Part shown: positions 61,359 to 64,000 of the stretch, piece by piece
How the letters are laid out: each line of letters starts with the position of its first letter
How positions within the stretch are numbered: position 1 is the first letter of the stretch
Origin: CBFGRV01 sp965651265
GTDB taxonomy: Bacteria; Bacteroidota; Rhodothermia; Rhodothermales; VXPQ01
Reading direction: 5' to 3'
Length of the DNA: 64,000 nucleotides
Assembly (NCBI GenBank): GCA_965651265.1
Contig: CBFGRV010000016.1
Span: 8,433-72,432 of the forward strand
The notes under the pieces: generated by a model
What the model was told of the DNA's origin: nothing
Seen by the model: only the letters and a program-made list of their open reading frames with translations
The model's database searches: none
Translations under genes and position numbers: made by a program

Positions 61359-63467
61359 CTATCGAACGACGGCCCCCTCCTCGCCTTCGGTCGTGACCAG
61401 GCTGAGGTTGCCCTCGCGGTCTTCGGCCATGAGCAGCATCCCCTGACTCTCGAGGCCGAAGATCTTTCGTGGGGCTAGATTGGCGACGACCACCACGCGC
61501 CGGCCAATGAGCTCGCCTGGCTCCATCTGCTCGGCGACGCCCGCCAGAATCTGCCGCGTCTCGAAGCCGACATCGACCTCCAACCGCAGCAGCTTGTCGG
61601 ATTTGTCGACGCGCTCTGCATTCTTTACGAATCCCGCACGCAGATCCAGCTTCGCGAAATCATCGTAAGCGATGGTCGCTTTCGGTTCGGCGTAGGGGCG
61701 CTCCGGCTTTTCCTCGGCGAGATCGGCGGACGCCTCGCGCTTCCGCAACCGAAGTAGCTGGGCGTCGATGATCTCGTCATCGATTTTGCTGAATAGAATC
61801 TCCGCCGGGCCGAGCTTGTGCCCCGCCTCTAGCAGCGGACGGCCCGCTTCATCCCATCCAATCGAACCCGATCCACCGCCGGGGCCGCTCGGCCTCACAT
61901 CCTCGAGGCGCAACATCCTCCGCAGGCGTGCGGCCGAGAAGGGAACGATGGGATCGAGCAACACGGCGAGTGAAGCGCAGATCTGCAGCGAGATGTGGAT
62001 GGTGTTGGCGGCGGCATGCGGATTCGATTTCCGCGTGTGCCATGGCTCCGTATCGTTGAAATACTTGTTGCCCAACCTGGCCAGATTCATGGTCTCGAAG
62101 ACGGCGTCCCGATTCCGGAAGGCTTCGTACCGGGCGCCGATCTTCTCGGGGAACGCCTCAAGGGCGGAGAGTACCTCCCGGTCCACCTCGGATGGGTCGA
62201 TGAGCTCCGGCACGCGGCCGTCGAAATAGCGCTCGGCGAACGTCATCGCGCGATTGACAAAATTGCCCAGGATGTCGGCCAGCTCGCCATTCACACGCGC
62301 CTGGAAGTCCTTCCAGCTAAAATCGGCATCCTTCGTCTCCGGCAGCGTGGAAGCCAGGGCATAGCGCAGCAGGTCCGGCGGGAATTCTTCCAGATACTCG
62401 TGCAACCAGACGGCCCATCCGCGACTGGTCGAGAGCTTCTTCCCCTCCAGGTTCAGAAACTCATTGGCCGGCACGTTCTCCGGCAAGACGAACTCGCCGT
62501 ACTCCATCAACATGGCTGGAAACATCAGGCAGTGAAATACGATGTTGTCCTTTCCGATGAAGTGGATCAGGCTGGTTCCCTCATCCTGCCAGTAGAGCTT
62601 CCAGAGATCCGGGTCGCCGGCCTTCTGTGCCCATTCCTTGCTGACGGAGATGTACCCGATCGGGGCATCGAACCACACGTAGATGACTTTACCGCGCGCG
62701 TCGACGCCGGCGTCCCGGGCGACGTCTTCGGGGACCGGTACTCCCCACGGTACATCGCGCGTTATCGCACGGTCCTTCAGGCCATCCTGCAACCAACTCC
62801 GGACCTGGCCCATCACGTTCGGCTTCCAGTTCGTATGCGATTCGAGCCACTTCTCCAGGCGCTTCTGGTACTCTCCCAACGGCAAATACCAGTGGGTCGT
62901 CTCGCGCAGCTCGGGTGTGGCATTCGTGATCGCGCTACGCGGGTTCTTCAGCTCCGCCGGGCTGAGCGAGGTGCCGCAGTTTTCGCACTGGTCGCCATAG
63001 GCATCCTCGTAGCCGCAAACCGGACACGTGCCGCGCACGAATCGATCGGCAAGGAAGATCTCGGCCTCGGGGTCGTATAGCTGCTCCTCGGTCTTCAGGC
63101 GGAAGGCGCCCTTACCGGCAAGTCGCCGGAAAAAGTCCTGGCTCGTCTCCGTATGCGTCTTCGAGGTCGTCCGACCGTAGTAATCGAAGCTCATTCCGAA
63201 GCGCTCGAAGCTCTCGGCGATCATCGGATGGTACCTGTCGACGATCTCCTGTGGGCTTATGCCCTGGGCCTGTGCCTGCAAGAGGATGGCCACGCCGTAC
63301 TCGTCCGAGCCGCCGACATACACGATGTCGCGTCCCTTCAGGCGCTGGTACCGGACGTACAGATCGGCAGGCAGATACGCTCCGGCCACATGTCCAAGAT
63401 GGATGGGGCCGTTAGCATAGGGAAGTGCAGATGTGACCAGGATACGTTCGAAGGCTTTCTTCGCCAT
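61359..63467 (-). CDS. metG: methionyl-tRNA synthetase
   Basis: 702 residues. Class I signatures: PYANGPIHLGHVAGAYLP (HIGH box as HLGH) and KKLSTSRGWAVWL (KMSKS box). The zinc-binding insertion has CPVCGYEDAYGDQCENCG, and the C-terminal tRNA-binding OB domain (YDDFAKLDLRAGFVKNAERV, VVVVANLAPRKIFGLESQGM) is present, as in the long form. It charges tRNA-Met. It is divergent from hisB. Confidence 0.96.
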   Translation of the reverse strand: MAKKAFERILVTSALPYANGPIHLGHVAGAYLPADLYVRYQRLKGRDIVYVGGSDEYGVAILLQAQAQGISPQEIVDRYHPMIAESFERFGMSFDYYGRTTSKTHTETSQDFFRRLAGKGAFRLKTEEQLYDPEAEIFLADRFVRGTCPVCGYEDAYGDQCENCGTSLSPAELKNPRSAITNATPELRETTHWYLPLGEYQKRLEKWLESHTNWKPNVMGQVRSWLQDGLKDRAITRDVPWGVPVPEDVARDAGVDARGKVIYVWFDAPIGYISVSKEWAQKAGDPDLWKLYWQDEGTSLIHFIGKDNIVFHCLMFPAMLMEYGEFVLPENVPANEFLNLEGKKLSTSRGWAVWLHEYLEEFPPDLLRYALASTLPETKDADFSWKDFQARVNGELADILGNFVNRAMTFAERYFDGRVPELIDPSEVDREVLSALEAFPEKIGARYEAFRNRDAVFETMNLARLGNKYFNDTEPWHTRKSNPHAAANTIHISLQICASLAVLLDPIVPFSAARLRRMLRLEDVRPSGPGGGSGSIGWDEAGRPLLEAGHKLGPAEILFSKIDDEIIDAQLLRLRKREASADLAEEKPERPYAEPKATIAYDDFAKLDLRAGFVKNAERVDKSDKLLRLEVDVGFETRQILAGVAEQMEPGELIGRRVVVVANLAPRKIFGLESQGMLLMAEDREGNLSLVTTEGEEGAVVR

Positions 63468-63574
63468 TCAGGAGCCAGATTGTTGTCAGGAGGGGATGTC
63501 GTGGCGATCACGTGGCTGCCGCGATTTCGGCCGTGAAGTACGGCGCTGATCGGTCTGCAGTTATTGGACCGTCG

Positions 63575-63602
63575 GTGAACAATTTTTGGCGTAAGTTATA
63601 AT
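63575..63602 (+). promoter_or_regulatory. weak promoter candidate for hisB
   Basis: TATAAT at 63597-63602 has a poor -35 match (TGAACA at 63575-63580, 16-nt spacer). An AATTTTTG at 63581-63588 fits the Bacteroidota -7 box in 7 of 8 positions considered. The two models conflict, so only the general location is worth noting. Confidence 0.28.
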
Positions 63603-63638
63603 GAACGACCGCCCAATATCGATGTTCGAACCGCATCT

Positions 63639-64000
63639 ATGGCCGATTCCATCCAGAACGGTGACTTCCGGCCCCGCTCCGCTACGTTGGATCGGGCGAC
63701 TGCCGAGACGACGGTCCACGTGGAGCTTCACCTGGACAATTCCGAGCCTTTCGAGAGCCGGACGGGCGTCGGCTTTCTAGATCACATGCTCGAGCTCTTC
63801 TCTCGGCACGGGGGATTCGGGCTCCGGGTGACGTGCGATGGCGACCTTCACGTCGACGATCATCACTCCGTCGAGGATGTAGGCATCACGCTCGGACAGG
63901 CCTTCCGCCAGGCCCTCGGGGAGAAGGCTTTCATCCGCCGCTTCGGACACGCCTACATACCCATGGATGACTCGCTCGCCCGGGTCGTGGTCGATTTGTC
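63639..64000 (+). CDS. hisB: imidazoleglycerol-phosphate dehydratase, N-terminal part (cut by the window end)
   Basis: The frame is open from the ATG at 63639 to the window edge, 120 residues. Family blocks: RATAETTVHVELHLD, TGVGFLDHMLELFSRHGGFG and DDHHSVEDVGITLGQAF, the last two carrying the metal-binding histidines. It removes water from imidazoleglycerol phosphate in histidine synthesis. The fused phosphatase half of enterobacterial HisB is absent at the N-terminus, so this is the single-domain form. Confidence 0.93.
   Translation, partial: MADSIQNGDFRPRSATLDRATAETTVHVELHLDNSEPFESRTGVGFLDHMLELFSRHGGFGLRVTCDGDLHVDDHHSVEDVGITLGQAFRQALGEKAFIRRFGHAYIPMDDSLARVVVDL

Overview
The window is a GC-rich, gene-dense bacterial chromosome segment. 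It carries a type IX secretion (T9SS) porU-porV block, proteins ending in T9SS sorting domains, a DUF4292-EnvC envelope operon, DUF5683, and two promoters of the Bacteroidota TTTG / TAnnTTTG type. These point to the phylum Bacteroidota in the broad sense; the high GC and the protein style suggest the Rhodothermia/Salinibacter side. That placement is inference from content, not a database match. No insertion sequence, prophage, CRISPR array or rRNA was seen, and there is one tRNA, Arg(CCG).

Layout. 1-568: end of a histone-deacetylase-family gene. 582-6229 (minus): hpt, tilS, mutL, a 68-residue membrane protein, cdsA and a DUF2007 protein. 6226-10728: a CPBP membrane protease, tRNA-Arg, a TPR protein and a GltP/DctA-type symporter. 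10912-24615 (minus): a large envelope and secretion block with a DUF5683 protein, a TlpA-like thioredoxin, a protease-propeller-barrel fusion, a catalytically degenerate M6-like T9SS cargo, porV and porU. 24816-28583 (minus): an orphan histidine-kinase-dimerisation-like protein, a metallo-beta-lactamase-fold hydrolase, a LON-domain protein and a sodium/solute symporter. 28663-30730 (plus): an outer-membrane barrel and nth. 30765-34712 (minus): nadA, lolD, a sigma-54 response regulator and a TPR membrane protein. 34977-38811 (plus): gap, pgk, an amidinotransferase-fold hydrolase and a glycosyltransferase. 38812-42937: a TonB-like remnant, msrP, DUF3592, HNH, NUDIX, and two small proteins built on PNP-type sorting-like domains. 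43024-44390: a BtuD-like ATPase overlapping a cobalamin adenosyltransferase. 44573-49276: an M23 peptidase, a YkvA protein and two tandem nucleotide-exchanger-like transporters. 49260-53297 (minus): MscS channel, Omp85-like barrel and a secreted kinase-fold protein. 53506-59768: an unknown small protein, a GCS2-CBS fusion, and a TPR lipoprotein / DUF4292 / EnvC operon. 59913-64000: lpd, metG and the start of hisB.

How the genes work together. Housekeeping functions (purine salvage, tRNA-Ile lysidine, mismatch repair, glycolysis, NAD synthesis, tRNA-Met charging, histidine synthesis) are interleaved with cell-envelope functions. The strongest candidates for undescribed biology are: the tightly packed MscS / Omp85 barrel / exported kinase-fold operon (49260-53297); the porUV-linked genes encoding a dead M6 metalloprotease scaffold and a protease-propeller-barrel fusion (12693-19306); and the pair of near-minimal sorting-domain proteins (42019-42937).
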